From Scytonema sp. UIC 10036 (lineage in GTDB: Bacteria; Cyanobacteriota; Cyanobacteriia; Cyanobacteriales; Nostocaceae), in assembly GCF_009725235.1 (NCBI RefSeq), contig NZ_WJFC01000041.1:1-64000 (forward strand): a stretch of DNA of 64,000 bases, read 5' to 3'. The stretch's first letter is position 1. Each line of letters opens with the position of its first letter. The notes beneath the pieces are model-generated. The model saw only the letters and a program-made list of their open reading frames with translations, had not been told where the DNA came from and made no database searches. Positions 35,868 through 45,434 of the stretch are shown one piece after another. The position numbers were made by a program, and so were the translations under genes.

Positions 35868-37592
35868 TCATTGCCTGGGTGTTGCGCTAGGTGTAGGCGT
35901 TAGTAATGGATCTGATTTTTCGAATTTTTTCAGTGTGAGAAAAATGTCATAGCGAATACTGCGGTAATCGCTGACAGCTGATGTCACACCCAATGAATGT
36001 GTTGCGTCTATCCAAGTTTGTTTGATAGGCACAAAGGATGTTAAAGGAAAATTTTTAGCCGTTCGTTCCACATCTATGAAAAACTGCCCGTTTGTAGGGT
36101 TAGGTTCTTTGGGTACAGTTGTTTGAAACATTGTCGTGCTAGTGAGGGGGTAATTTGGTTTGGGCAGTATTCTTTCGGTGACAGGAGCACCCAATGCTAA
36201 AAAAGCAACGTTTTCATCCAACCAACCGTGTGTAGCCGTTAAGGTTCCAAAAGGTCCCAGCCAGTTAACAACAGGTCTATTTGCTACTGTTGTATACTTA
36301 ATTTGAAACTGGTATTGATTTTTCATGACTTCATCTAGCTGTTTTAGAGCAATTTCGGCACGATTGCGATCGCTTGCTTCTACCATAAAGACAAAAGCAG
36401 CCCTAAAATCTTCTGATGAGCCTTCTTTGGTAATATTGGGAACAATTGCAACAGAAAATTCTCCTCCCATCCAACTGAGAAGATCTCGCTCTAGATCGAG
36501 ACTGGTGAGAGATTTGACACCTTCTCGCAACTGTTCTGGTGTCATTGGCGAGCGCGGATTTCCTTGAGAAGTTAAAGCATAATCTGTCCACAATTGCTTT
36601 AAATTTCCTCCCGACAGCATCAATAAAGTTTCTGCAGGGAGACGATTTTGGATTTTGCCTGCATTATTTTCTGTTGCCAAAACTCTCTGGGAGTTAGGAT
36701 TCAACCAGGAGACACCCTTTATCCTGACTCCTTCCGGTTCCAAAGAAAGACTTCCTGCCAAACCTTGGTTGTTTTGAAGTTGAGAGAGAACGGGCGCGGG
36801 CAAAGAGCGATCGCCAGATGCGGCTATTTTGGCAGAGAAAGGCACATTGACATAAAACTGAGCAAAAGGCTGGTAAGTAGCAATTTTGGGATAGTGTTCT
36901 GCAAAACCTAAAGAATCAGCCAAAGATGTCTTACGTTTATAGGCATTAATTGCTTTTTCTGTCGCTTTTGGGTTATCAGTAATAACTAAAAAATTCTCAT
37001 CCACTACAGCTACTGAAAATTTTTCCCCAGCTTGTCCTTCGGTTTCTTTGATGGCAATATTCTCGTAGGAACGGTTAATCCATTTACCGCCTTTGGGCGC
37101 TTTTGGTTGTGACAGTATGCTTTTAGCAGCTTCTTTATTTTTTATAGGCAAAACCATCACAAGCGACTGTTCGTTGCCAATAACACTTGCGTTAGTTGTC
37201 ACTGGTTTAGACGTGGCTTTGCTCATCTCAGGAGCAAGAACTGCAACTGCAATTTGGTCACCTACCCAAGGACGGATATCTTTCTGGAAATCGTAGCCAT
37301 TACTTGTCAGAAAGCGTTCCTGAAGCTGCACTATATTGGTATCCAATTCTGCTTGCGTTTCTTTAGTTCCAAACTCTTGCAACTTTTGCCATTGACTGGA
37401 GTCGGTCGTAAAAGAAACTGCAAATAGAGCATCTTGAGGAATAAGATTTGCTCCAGGTAGCAAATCTCTAGAGAATGGTTTGCCTTGAGTCAACAGCCAA
37501 TATGCAGCTACGCCCCCACCAATCAGCAATCCTGCTGATGAGAGCGTCAATATTAAAGACAGTTTCTTATCTTTTTTCATCCACAAAGACAC
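35868..37592 (-). CDS. DUF3352 protein, membrane-anchored
   Basis: A 574-aa protein with one N-terminal membrane helix (LILTLSSAGLLIGGGVAAYW). The body matches the DUF3352 family: DLLPGANLIPQDALFAVSF, then GDQIAVAVLAPE, ENFLVITDNPKATEKAI and WMGGEFSVAIVPN. Proteins of this family occur in most cyanobacteria and have no known function. The GTG start at 37592 is 12 bp before an ATG at 37580; neither has a clear ribosome site, so either is possible. Confidence 0.85.
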   Translation of the reverse strand: MSLWMKKDKKLSLILTLSSAGLLIGGGVAAYWLLTQGKPFSRDLLPGANLIPQDALFAVSFTTDSSQWQKLQEFGTKETQAELDTNIVQLQERFLTSNGYDFQKDIRPWVGDQIAVAVLAPEMSKATSKPVTTNASVIGNEQSLVMVLPIKNKEAAKSILSQPKAPKGGKWINRSYENIAIKETEGQAGEKFSVAVVDENFLVITDNPKATEKAINAYKRKTSLADSLGFAEHYPKIATYQPFAQFYVNVPFSAKIAASGDRSLPAPVLSQLQNNQGLAGSLSLEPEGVRIKGVSWLNPNSQRVLATENNAGKIQNRLPAETLLMLSGGNLKQLWTDYALTSQGNPRSPMTPEQLREGVKSLTSLDLERDLLSWMGGEFSVAIVPNITKEGSSEDFRAAFVFMVEASDRNRAEIALKQLDEVMKNQYQFQIKYTTVANRPVVNWLGPFGTLTATHGWLDENVAFLALGAPVTERILPKPNYPLTSTTMFQTTVPKEPNPTNGQFFIDVERTAKNFPLTSFVPIKQTWIDATHSLGVTSAVSDYRSIRYDIFLTLKKFEKSDPLLTPTPSATPRQ

Positions 37593-37713
37593 AATCAGGC
37601 AGTGTCATTGAAACCTACATTACTTGCGAAATGATAACACTTTGTAAGTTCAGGCTTTTATGGTAAGCTTTTGCAACTCATCCCCTCTGCCTCCGTACTT
37701 CTGCCCTCTTATA

Positions 37714-38343
37714 CTAAACTTTCCCATTATGAGAAGGCAATTCCATTGGTCCCAAATATTTTGTTAAATAAGGTGAAAAAACCTCATAAATGAGGGTAAG
37801 AGGCTGCCCGTGATGCCAAAACAAGTAGTGGCGACCCCAAAAAGGTCCTGACTCATCAAAACCCGACTCTAGGGCAGTGGAGTCCCCGTAATAAATTCCC
37901 TGTACATCCCGGTATAACTCCGTGCGGAGACGTGCCAAACTAGCCCAAATGGGTAATGCACGGTTTTGTAAATACTCATCTACTTGAGTTGCTTCCCACC
38001 AAGAAGTAGCATATGCCAATCGCTGACCGGAGGCGGTACGCAACCAAACCTGTCGTCGTAGTCGCGGTTCTGGAACAGCTTTGATTAGGTCAGGTGCATT
38101 ATCCAAATCCGCGCCAACCAATGACATATCAATAACGTCCACTTCTGTGGGTTCACCTGTCAGCAATTGTAAGTGTCGTGTCGGAGACCCGTCACCTAAC
38201 AAAAGGAGTTGCCAAGCGGGTGCAAGTTGAGTGTGAGGCAAACCCTGTTGAATGACTTCCTCTCCACCCTGCCAAATTGGGGTGAGACGATGCCACCCCG
38301 ATGGTAATGTTAAATTGTTTATCGGCGTAAAAGTCGCTGTCAA
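37714..38343 (-). CDS. chorismate lyase (chorismate pyruvate-lyase)
   Basis: A 209-aa protein of the cyanobacterial chorismate lyase family (UbiC-like, DUF98). LLLLGDGSPTRHLQLLTGE, RRQVWLRTASGQRLAYATSW and GPFWGRHYLFWHHGQPL contain the conserved Arg and substrate residues. It releases pyruvate from chorismate to give 4-hydroxybenzoate for plastoquinone synthesis. The N-terminus begins MTATFTPINNLTL. An array of TTTGTCA repeats (38387-38430) lies just upstream. Confidence 0.85.
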   Translation of the reverse strand: MTATFTPINNLTLPSGWHRLTPIWQGGEEVIQQGLPHTQLAPAWQLLLLGDGSPTRHLQLLTGEPTEVDVIDMSLVGADLDNAPDLIKAVPEPRLRRQVWLRTASGQRLAYATSWWEATQVDEYLQNRALPIWASLARLRTELYRDVQGIYYGDSTALESGFDESGPFWGRHYLFWHHGQPLTLIYEVFSPYLTKYLGPMELPSHNGKV

Positions 38344-38386
38344 GGTTCTTTACAAAACTTCACTTATTATATAATTGCATAAAAAT

Positions 38387-38424
38387 TTGTCATTTGTCAT
38401 TTGTCATTTGTCATTGCTCATTGG
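38387..38424. repeat. TTTGTCA heptamer array
   Basis: Four to five units of TTTGTCA, then TTGCTCA and TTGGTCA, directly upstream of the chorismate lyase gene. Same family, in opposite orientation, as the ACAAATG array at 25282. Confidence 0.85.
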
Positions 38425-38560
38425 TCATTTGATCTGAGGGTCAAGTGTTACAATATCTTGTTCGGGCACGCATAGTTTACCTACAGGGAAAGCTTCCTCG
38501 TGACTTCTCTCAGAAATACATTTATGAAAAAAGAAATCGATTAATCTCTCATTATATTGC
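38425..38560 (-). pseudogene. orphan C-terminal coding scrap next to IS1
   Basis: About 45 codons open on the minus strand, reading ERLIDFFFHKCISERSHEEA then FPVGKLCVPEQDIVTLDP and a stop. Residue use is protein-like but no family is recognised. The IS1 insertion at 38561 cuts it from anything upstream; on the other side of IS1 only about ten more codons and then heptamer repeats follow. Confidence 0.4.
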
Positions 38561-39316
38561 TGGCGTTGCATAAATGCGGGATGATTAGGTAAATACGGGT
38601 AATTCTCTATACTTTAAGTAATGAAGTAGTAATCTAATTGAGTGTTTAAGCATATCCACGGATTTTGAATAACATAGTGTTTTTCGCCGTAATCTTGCCA
38701 GATAATGACGTAGGCGAGTATTTTCGCCTTCAACCCTAGTCATATAGGTTTTACTAACAATATGGTCGCCTGGATCAATAAAACAAGGGTAAACTACCCA
38801 ACCATCTGTTACGTAAAAATAACATTCCCAACAAGAAACAATGTTCCACAAAAATTTAAACGTTTCACTACTGCGATCGCCAAGAGTCCAAGCTAAAATT
38901 CCTGGGCGAAAATGATTTACCGCTGTCCATAACCAAACTTTGTTTTTTTTGACCCTACAAAGGTTTCTAGCTCATCTAATTCACCAACTTCTGGTATCTC
39001 TTGAAATTCCGGTGCGTCTGGAAGTTGCGAGCCAACTTGTTTAACCCAGTTAATTATGGTCGTATGATGAACCCCTTTGTCTCGCTCGATAGCTCGGAAT
39101 CCCATGCCATTTACGTATAATCTTAAACATTCTTTTTTTACTTCATCTGAGTACCCTCTCGGCGGACTGTAAACATCTATAAATTGACGACCACAATTAG
39201 TACACTTGTGGTTTTGTTTACCTCTTCGCTTGCCGTTTTTCAGAATCTCCGTAGACTCGCAGTATGGACATTGCATAGTAGAACACCTCAAATCCTCCCT
39301 CTATTATGCAACGCCA
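38561..39316. mobile_element. IS1 family insertion sequence, apparently complete
   Basis: 756 bp with inverted ends TGGCGTTGCATAA (38561-38573) and its near complement TTATGCAACGCCA (39304-39316). A TATTGC direct repeat flanks it on both sides. Inside are overlapping InsA and InsB frames in the usual IS1 order. The intact ends and frames suggest a recent, possibly still active insertion. Confidence 0.9.
38585..39276 (-). CDS. IS1 transposase, InsA-InsB by programmed -1 frameshift
   Basis: InsA (38917-39276) starts MQCPYCESTEILKNGKRRGK with a zinc finger (CPYC, KCTNCG) and a helix-turn-helix GMGFRAIERDKGVHHTTIINW. It ends shortly after an A8C run at about 38942, where a -1 shift into frame B gives KNKVWLWTAVNHF. 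InsB carries FYVTDGWVVYP and MTRVEGENTRLRHYLARLRR, the DDE-type end of IS1 transposases. The A-run is the classic IS1 slippery site. Both frames are unbroken. Confidence 0.9.
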
Positions 39317-39381
39317 TATTGCTTAATAACAATGACCCACATCAGCCAGTTACTGGTCACTTGTTACTGTTCACTGATTAA

Positions 39382-39462
39382 TGCGGATGGCGAGACTCGA
39401 ACTCGCAAGGGAAGCCCACACGCCCCTCAAACGTGCGCGTATACCAATTCCGCCACATCCGC
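39382..39462 (-). tRNA. tRNA-Leu (GAG)
   Basis: The minus-strand sequence folds with acceptor arms GCGGATG/CATCCGC, D-arm, an anticodon stem CACGT/GCGTG closing the loop TTGAGGG (anticodon GAG), a long variable arm typical of leucine, and the T-arm GTTCGAG. The 3' CCA is not encoded; the discriminator is A at 39382. Confidence 0.93.
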
Positions 39463-39798
39463 AAGGTTCATCGTATTGACTATAGCATAACAAAAACGGA
39501 TTTGGTTGAGATGCCACCCAAAATACAGAAAATTTTTCTTAGGGAATGAACTAATTTTAATGTTATTGAGTGTAAGTGCCATATGGCGCACAATACTCTT
39601 ACACTTATAAACACTATACTGGGAGGCTGAAAACGCACTTCTCTTGTAACCTATAGAGGCAAAAAGCCAAATTCTCGCCCTCCTGACGGGGATGTGAGTT
39701 GGTTCTATCCTGCCGAACAAGTGAGATGAGGCTCTGCGTAATTTCAACTTTGACGGCAGATTAATGTCAATCTACGAACTTATATCAATTTCTAGAAG
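39463..39798. other. intergenic between tRNA-Leu and accC
   Basis: Holds an inverted repeat, AGTGTAAG near 39569 and CTTACACT near 39598, flanking GCCATATGGCGC, itself a palindrome. It lies upstream of accC and could be a regulatory hairpin or a small element. No gene recognised. Confidence 0.45.
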
Positions 39799-41148
39799 AT
39801 GAAGTTTGACAAAATATTAATTGCCAATCGGGGAGAAATCGCTCTTCGCATTCTCCGCGCTTGTGAGGAAATGGGGATTGCGACAGTTGCGGTACATTCC
39901 ACCGTAGACCGAAATGCTCTGCACGTTCAATTAGCTGATGAAGCGGTTTGTATTGGAGAAGCGGCTAGCAGTAAAAGTTATTTGAATATTCCTAATATTA
40001 TTGCTGCTGCTTTGACACGTAATGCTAGTGCTATTCATCCTGGTTACGGCTTTTTGGCAGAAAATGCTCGATTTGCAGAAATTTGTGCCGATCATCACAT
40101 TGCTTTCATTGGTCCTTCTCCCGAAGCAATACGGCTAATGGGTGATAAATCTACGGCAAAAGATACCATGCAAAGGGCTGGTGTCCCTACAGTACCGGGT
40201 AGTGATGGCTTGCTAGAGTCGGAAGACGAAGGATTAGCTATTGCCCAAAAAATCGGCTACCCTATTATGATTAAGGCCACAGCTGGTGGCGGTGGTAGGG
40301 GAATGCGTTTGGTGCGTTCTGAGAGTGAATTTATCAAATCTTTTCAAGCAGCGCAAGGCGAAGCCGGAGCTGCATTTGGTAATTCCGGAGTCTATTTAGA
40401 AAAATTTATTGAGCGTCCCCGCCATATTGAATTTCAAGTATTGGCTGATAACTACGGTAACGTAATTCATTTGGGCGAACGCGATTGCTCGATTCAGCGT
40501 CGCAATCAGAAACTTTTAGAAGAAGCACCCAGCCCCGCTTTAGATTCAGAATTGCGCTCAAAAATGGGACAAGCAGCTGTTAGAGCATGTCAATTTATTA
40601 ATTACAGTGGGGCGGGGACTATCGAATTTCTCTTAGATAGATCGGGTCAGTTTTACTTTATGGAAATGAATACCCGGATTCAAGTTGAACATCCCGTTAC
40701 GGAGATGATTACGGGTATAGACTTGGTAGCCGAACAAATCCGTATTGCTCAAGGAGAAAGACTGACGCTCGAGCAAGACCAGGTCATCTTGAGGGGTCAT
40801 GCGATCGAATGCCGTATCAACGCTGAAGATCCAGAACACGATTTTCGCCCCGCAGCCGGACGTATCAGTGGTTACCTTCCCCCTGGGGGTCCCGGAGTCC
40901 GAATTGACTCCCACGTATATACTGATTATCAAATTCCCCCATACTACGACTCCCTCATTGGCAAGTTAGTTGTTTGGGGTCCAGACCGTTCCACAGCTAT
41001 CAAGCGTATGAAGCGTGCGTTGCGAGAATGCGCCATTACCGGCTTGCCAACGACAATTAGTTTCCATCAGAAAATTATGGAATATCCCCAGTTTCTACAG
41101 GGAAATGTCTATACCAATTTTATACAGGAAATGAAAGGGCTTGGATAA
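39799..41148 (+). CDS. accC: acetyl-CoA carboxylase biotin carboxylase subunit
   Basis: A 449-aa protein. It begins [20 protein letters not shown], has the ATP-grasp loop [12 protein letters not shown] (about 155-170), [14 protein letters not shown] and [16 protein letters not shown] near 290. It uses ATP and bicarbonate to carboxylate biotin on AccB, the first step of fatty acid synthesis. Size and motifs are complete. Single gene, ending in a heptamer repeat zone. Confidence 0.97.
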   Translation: MKFDKILIANRGEIALRILRACEEMGIATVAVHSTVDRNALHVQLADEAVCIGEAASSKSYLNIPNIIAAALTRNASAIHPGYGFLAENARFAEICADHHIAFIGPSPEAIRLMGDKSTAKDTMQRAGVPTVPGSDGLLESEDEGLAIAQKIGYPIMIKATAGGGGRGMRLVRSESEFIKSFQAAQGEAGAAFGNSGVYLEKFIERPRHIEFQVLADNYGNVIHLGERDCSIQRRNQKLLEEAPSPALDSELRSKMGQAAVRACQFINYSGAGTIEFLLDRSGQFYFMEMNTRIQVEHPVTEMITGIDLVAEQIRIAQGERLTLEQDQVILRGHAIECRINAEDPEHDFRPAAGRISGYLPPGGPGVRIDSHVYTDYQIPPYYDSLIGKLVVWGPDRSTAIKRMKRALRECAITGLPTTISFHQKIMEYPQFLQGNVYTNFIQEMKGLG

Positions 41149-41150
41149 TC

Positions 41151-41250
41151 GGTAGTGGTTAGTGGTTGGTAGTTAGTGGTTAGTGGGAAGTGGAACAACT
41201 AACCACTAACAACTAACAACTAACAACTAACCACTAACAACTAACCACTA
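41151..41250. repeat. GTGGTTA/TAACCAC heptamer-derived arrays, inverted
   Basis: GGTTAGT-type units run rightwards from 41155 and CACTAAC/CAACTAA-type units run back from 41198, so two arrays of the same unit face each other and can form a long hairpin between the convergent accC and yggT genes. Confidence 0.85.
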
Positions 41251-41538
41251 ACTGCGATCGAGCATAATCAGCAGCCCTTGCTGACCTAACAAAATTTCTC
41301 GCAGTAAGCTGCAAATCCCAACCCAAATGATAGGAGTAATGTCTACTCCACCTAAAGGCGGTACTATCTTTCGCAATGGGGCTAAAAAAGGTTCAGTGGG
41401 CCAAGCTACCACATTGAAAGGAAAACGATTCAGTTCTGCTTGAGGATACCAAGTCAGAACAATGCGAATAATAAACAAAAACGTCATCAGCCCTAACACC
41501 GGACCGAGAATCCAAATAGCAAGGGTAGCACCAGTCAT
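41248..41538 (-). CDS. YggT family protein (Ycf19-like)
   Basis: A 96-aa membrane protein with two hydrophobic segments, one at residues 5-28 (WILGPVLGLMTFLFIIRIVL) and one near 68-90. It carries TWYPQAELN and WPTEPFLAPLRKIVPP, the conserved core of YggT/YlmG/Ycf19. Members affect membrane organisation, thylakoid or division-site assembly. The ATG start is well placed. Confidence 0.9.
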   Translation of the reverse strand: MTGATLAIWILGPVLGLMTFLFIIRIVLTWYPQAELNRFPFNVVAWPTEPFLAPLRKIVPPLGGVDITPIIWVGICSLLREILLGQQGLLIMLDRS

Positions 41539-41771
41539 GATATCAGCTTGACTCTTCCATCAGAATAGAGAAAAAATGAGAGCAAAAGCGGTAAGATTTT
41601 AAGCTTTGTAAAGCACTCTCTATTATTCTAATTCTTTGACTTCAGTTTTCTCCACTTGTTGCTTCCCTGGAATAGGTCGAAAACTTGCCCTCAGTCACAG
41701 CTAGGTAGCTTCTCAAGAATCTGCTACAGTATTAAAATTGAAGTAGATTATGTAAAAAAAGGTTGAAATCT

Positions 41772-41891
41772 ATGACACCCTCTTTATCAAATTTTCTTTG
41801 GAGTCTCGTTTGGGGTACTGCTATTGTCGTTATCCCTGTGACAGTAGGATTAATTTTTGTTAGCCAAAAAGATAAAATCGAGCGTTCATAA
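41772..41891 (+). CDS. psbX: photosystem II protein PsbX
   Basis: A 39-aa protein reading [20 protein letters not shown], a single membrane helix, and a SQKDKIERS tail, matching PsbX. It sits at the edge of the photosystem II core near the QB site. It is too short for standard ORF calls. ycf66 follows 242 bp downstream, the order seen in many cyanobacteria. Confidence 0.95.
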   Translation: MTPSLSNFLWSLVWGTAIVVIPVTVGLIFVSQKDKIERS

Positions 41892-42133
41892 AAGATTTCA
41901 ACAAGTGTGAAACACTCGCTCGTTCAAGTGAGAAAATGGTTTGGGAGACGCAGGTAACTGCGTCTCTTCTTTAAATATGCCCAATTACAGTAAAGTATCG
42001 GGTATGTGAAACGGGAAAAATTTTTTGGAATGGGTTAATTTCGCTTGGACATAGCAATAATATATAGTAACCAGTTACAGTAGAGTTTTAAGTTTTAACT
42101 CGTTAACATAGATTTGTTATTAGGTAAACAGCA

Positions 42134-43063
42134 ATGCTAATGTTCGGGCTGAACTCAGCCAGTGTTCTGGCTCAGGTAAATTTTGGGGCGAACTCAGCCA
42201 GTGTTCTGGGAATCTTCCTGGCTGTGGCTGGGGCAGCACTCTATTTTCTTCGCTCAGTGCGCCCAGAGCTTTCCCGCGACCAAGATATCTTTTTTGCGGC
42301 TGTAGGTTTGCTGTGCGGCTTTATTCTTATATTCCAAGGATGGCGTCTCGACCCAATTCTACAATTTGGTCAGTTGCTTTTGGCGGGATCGACGATATTT
42401 TTCGCAGTTGAAAGTATTCGCTTGCGGGGGATCGCCACACAACAAGCCAAGCGCAACACTCCTATTGTGGATGATGAACGAGAGGTGAGCGATCGCCCTT
42501 CATACACTAGAAGACCAAAATACAAGGCAGAAATGGAAGCTGATTTAGATCCCCTGCCTTACTATGAGGAAGACGAAGCGCCACCAAGACGAATTCCAGG
42601 TAGCAGGGATTCTCGCTCATCTCGTGATGATTACTACGATGATGAAGCGCCACGCCGCATAGAACGTCGCAGCAGCAGTAACGAAAGATCGAATATGGAC
42701 AAACCTCGCCGTCGGAGCAATTCTCGTCCCACACGCACATCTGAAAGGTTTGAAGATGAGGATTGGGGTACTTCATCTAAACCAGCAGTCGATGATTGGG
42801 ATAACTCTCCGGGTGAAGAAAAAAGACCTTCTCGGCGCAGTACTAACGGACCGGTTCGACCAACAGCGACAGAAGATGATGTTCCTTCCAGATCGAGAAG
42901 GCGTCGTCCCCCCAGTGATTCAACCTATCGAGTTGAAGGTCAAGATGATGATGCGATCGCCACGGATTACGTAGATTACAAACCTCTTGAACGTCCGCTT
43001 GACCGCCCAAATCGCCCAAGTGACGAACAAGATAATTCAGTAAATTTTGATGATGATGTTTAA
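42134..43063 (+). CDS. ycf66: Ycf66 family protein
   Basis: A 309-aa protein. LGIFLAVAGAALYFLRSVRP and LRGIATQQAKR mark the conserved N-terminal membrane part with three or four helices (to about residue 95). The rest is an acidic, Arg/Ser/Asp-rich disordered tail of about 200 residues. The first 25 residues carry an internal duplication (FGLNSASVLA and FGANSASVLG) that is also visible in the DNA. Function unknown, conserved next to psbX. Confidence 0.9.
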   Translation: MLMFGLNSASVLAQVNFGANSASVLGIFLAVAGAALYFLRSVRPELSRDQDIFFAAVGLLCGFILIFQGWRLDPILQFGQLLLAGSTIFFAVESIRLRGIATQQAKRNTPIVDDEREVSDRPSYTRRPKYKAEMEADLDPLPYYEEDEAPPRRIPGSRDSRSSRDDYYDDEAPRRIERRSSSNERSNMDKPRRRSNSRPTRTSERFEDEDWGTSSKPAVDDWDNSPGEEKRPSRRSTNGPVRPTATEDDVPSRSRRRRPPSDSTYRVEGQDDDAIATDYVDYKPLERPLDRPNRPSDEQDNSVNFDDDV

Positions 43064-43111
43064 ATAGATCTGAGGAAAAGTTGCAAACAAAAGCAACAGA
43101 AAACAGTTAAG

Positions 43112-43675
43112 GTGAAAAAGATTACACCTAGATTTCGGCTCCAAAGACAAATTCGTTGGAGTCTTTGTTTAACATTAGCAGGTATGCTTGTATCCTGCAG
43201 TTACAATGACCTTCCTGTAGGACCAACTTCTCTCAACAGCCGTTATACCGAACAGCAACCAGCGTTGAGTGGAAATGGTCGTTTTTTGGCATTTGTATCC
43301 AATCGCAATGGCAGTCATCAAGTGCTGTTGTATGACTTGCAACAACAACAGTTTATGAATACACCGGGCTTAAATCGACCTGAAACCATTGTAGAAAGCC
43401 CCAGTCTCAGTTACACGGGACGTTATATTACCTACATTACCAGTGACCAAGGCAGACCAGTTGTCGCGCTTTACGATCGCGCAACGCAACAGTCGCAAAT
43501 CCTCACACCAATCTATCGCGGTTGGGTGAGAAACCCAAGTATCAGCCCCGATGGACGCTATGTTGTCTTTGAATCCGCAAGTCGCGGTCAGTGGGACATT
43601 GAAGTCCTAGACCGAGGACTAGATATTGAGTTAGATATTGATAATGGGGCTACTGTAACGGGATTGGGGGGGTAG
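43112..43675 (+). CDS. TolB-like PD40 lipoprotein
   Basis: A 187-aa protein from GTG at 43112. A lipobox LAGMLVSC (about residues 22-29) ends the signal peptide. PD40-type blades follow: QPALSGNGRFLAFVSNRNGS, SPSLSYTGRYITYITSDQG and NPSISPDGRYVVFESASRG. Only three to four blades remain, so it may be a small, envelope-bound propeller half. A paralogue follows at 43807 with the same blade pattern, in tandem. The C-terminal part overlaps the following G-rich repeat. Confidence 0.75.
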   Translation: MKKITPRFRLQRQIRWSLCLTLAGMLVSCSYNDLPVGPTSLNSRYTEQQPALSGNGRFLAFVSNRNGSHQVLLYDLQQQQFMNTPGLNRPETIVESPSLSYTGRYITYITSDQGRPVVALYDRATQQSQILTPIYRGWVRNPSISPDGRYVVFESASRGQWDIEVLDRGLDIELDIDNGATVTGLGG

Positions 43676-43752
43676 GGGGACAAGGGGACAAGGGGGACAA
43701 GGGGGACATGGGGACATGGGGGACATGGGGACATGGGGACATGGAGACAAGG
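43668..43752. repeat. GGGGACAAG/GGGGACATG tandem repeat
   Basis: About ten units of GGGGACAAGG or GGGGACATGG between the two PD40 genes. The complementary TTGTCCCCC units occur downstream of the second gene at about 44371-44425, so the two arrays face each other. Confidence 0.85.
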
Positions 43753-43806
43753 TAGAATAATAATTCATACTAATGCCCAATGCCCAATGCCAATGCCCAA
43801 CGCTCA

Positions 43807-44319
43807 ATGCCATTCATAATATTTACTATTGCCAGTTTGTTGGGTGGTTGTGTTGGCTACCCTCGCTTGTTGAACTATCCTGTCGATCCTGGAGGGCGCA
43901 GTCTTAACAGCTTGGGATCGGAGTTAAATCCACAAATTTCCAAACGCTATGTTGTTTTTACGACTGACCGCATGGGTAGCCAAGATGTGTATATGTTTGA
44001 CAGGCTAACGAATAATTTGGTTGATTTACCTGGGTTAAATTCTTTTGATGCGATCGCATCCCATCCCTCTGTGGCTGAAAATGGGCGCTATATTGTTTTG
44101 TGTGCTAACCGTCAGGGGCGGTCGGGAATTTTCCTCTACGATCGAGAAACGCGTCAATTACGCAATTTAACTGCGAACTTGCAAGCAGAAGTTCGCAATC
44201 CAACGATTAGCGCTGATGGAAGTCGGATTGCCTTTGAATCTAGCGTAAATGGTCAATGGGATATTTTAGTTTATAACCGTTCCGGGCAGCGTTTAAATAT
44301 ACCTCAAGAGCCTCAGTAG
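43807..44319 (+). CDS. TolB-like PD40 lipoprotein, tandem paralogue
   Basis: A 170-aa protein from ATG at 43807 (MPFIIFTIASLLGGC lipobox); the frame is open from 43780 and the DNA before it is an ATGCCCA heptamer array that supplies several ATGs. Blades: NPQISKRYVVFTTDRMGSQD, HPSVAENGRYIVLCANRQG and NPTISADGSRIAFESSVNGQ. It shares blade layout and QWDI motif with the gene before it, so the pair arose by duplication. Probably exported to the envelope. Confidence 0.75.
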   Translation: MPFIIFTIASLLGGCVGYPRLLNYPVDPGGRSLNSLGSELNPQISKRYVVFTTDRMGSQDVYMFDRLTNNLVDLPGLNSFDAIASHPSVAENGRYIVLCANRQGRSGIFLYDRETRQLRNLTANLQAEVRNPTISADGSRIAFESSVNGQWDILVYNRSGQRLNIPQEPQ

Positions 44320-44423
44320 ATTGGGGATTGGGGAGTAGGGATTGGGAATTGGAACGAATTCTTCTTCTACCTTGTCTACCTTGTCCCCCTTGTCTCCCTT
44401 GTCCCCTTGTCCCCCTTGTCTCT

Positions 44424-45428
44424 CTACTCCCCAGTCTCCAGTCTCTGCACTGCTTCAATCAAAGATCTAACTTGTTCAGTGCCTTCGGAAGGTTCAAATG
44501 ATAGTGGAAATTTTCTGCGGGCGAGCATTCGCAAACCGAGAGGGGCAATACTCAACAATCCTTTTAAGTCCCTCAGGTAATTGCCGACAACTTGTAAACC
44601 AAACTGACGTTCATCGATCCAACCGCCTTCTTTGACTAACTCCACTAGCACTTTGCGGTGACGAATGGAACGGCTGTCAGTTGCTTGTTTGCGATCGAGA
44701 ACTTCTTGTTTGATTTTAGTAATTTGATCTAACGGTGCAACACCCATCGGACAAACAGAATTGCAGTAAAGACAGCGAGTGCAACCCCAAACTCCTTTAG
44801 TTCCTTCGTTATATTCTTCTAATCGAGTTTCGGTTTTGTTATCGCGAGAATCTGCTACCATGCGGTATGCTTTGGCAAGAGCATGGGGACCGACAAAATC
44901 TGAATTCACTTCACGAGCGTTACATTCCGAGTAACACGCTCCACACATGATACAATTACCAGTTTCATCGAGACGCGATCGCTCTAGTGGTGTTTGTAAG
45001 AACTCTCTTTCTGGTACGCTTCGCCCTGCTGTACTCACATAGGGAGCCACCGCTTCTAAGTTGTCCCAAAAACTGGTCATATCCACTACTAAATCCTTGA
45101 TAACAGGCATATTACCCAGTGGTGCTATTGTTATTTCTGGGATAACATTTGTAGGGCTTCCTGGTGTTTGGGCTGCTTGCTTGTGGGAAATTTCACCACC
45201 AACATTTTCTTTACAAGCCAAAGCCGAGCGCCCATTTATTCGTATAGCACAGCTTCCACAAATTGTATTGCGGCAATTTTTGCGAAATGCTAAAGTTCCA
45301 TCTTGCTCCCACTTAATACGATTTAGGCAATCGAGGATGGTGTTTCCTGGTTCAACATCCAAAACGTAGGTTTTTACCATAGGGGAGGAATTTTGTTGCT
45401 GCCGTATGACCTTAAAAAGAACTTCCAT
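44424..45428 (-). CDS. sdhB: succinate dehydrogenase/fumarate reductase iron-sulfur subunit
   Basis: A 334-aa protein from ATG at 45428 (MEVLFKVIRQ). The [2Fe-2S] motif is CRNTICGSCAIRINGRSALAC (residues 52-72 or so), and two later clusters are CIMCGACYSECN and CTRCLYCNSVCPMG. It transfers electrons from SdhA to quinone. It is about 80 residues longer than the Escherichia coli protein, as is usual in cyanobacteria, with a C-terminal extension. It lies convergent to the PD40 genes. Confidence 0.95.
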   Translation of the reverse strand: MEVLFKVIRQQQNSSPMVKTYVLDVEPGNTILDCLNRIKWEQDGTLAFRKNCRNTICGSCAIRINGRSALACKENVGGEISHKQAAQTPGSPTNVIPEITIAPLGNMPVIKDLVVDMTSFWDNLEAVAPYVSTAGRSVPEREFLQTPLERSRLDETGNCIMCGACYSECNAREVNSDFVGPHALAKAYRMVADSRDNKTETRLEEYNEGTKGVWGCTRCLYCNSVCPMGVAPLDQITKIKQEVLDRKQATDSRSIRHRKVLVELVKEGGWIDERQFGLQVVGNYLRDLKGLLSIAPLGLRMLARRKFPLSFEPSEGTEQVRSLIEAVQRLETGE

Positions 45429-45434
45429 TACCAC

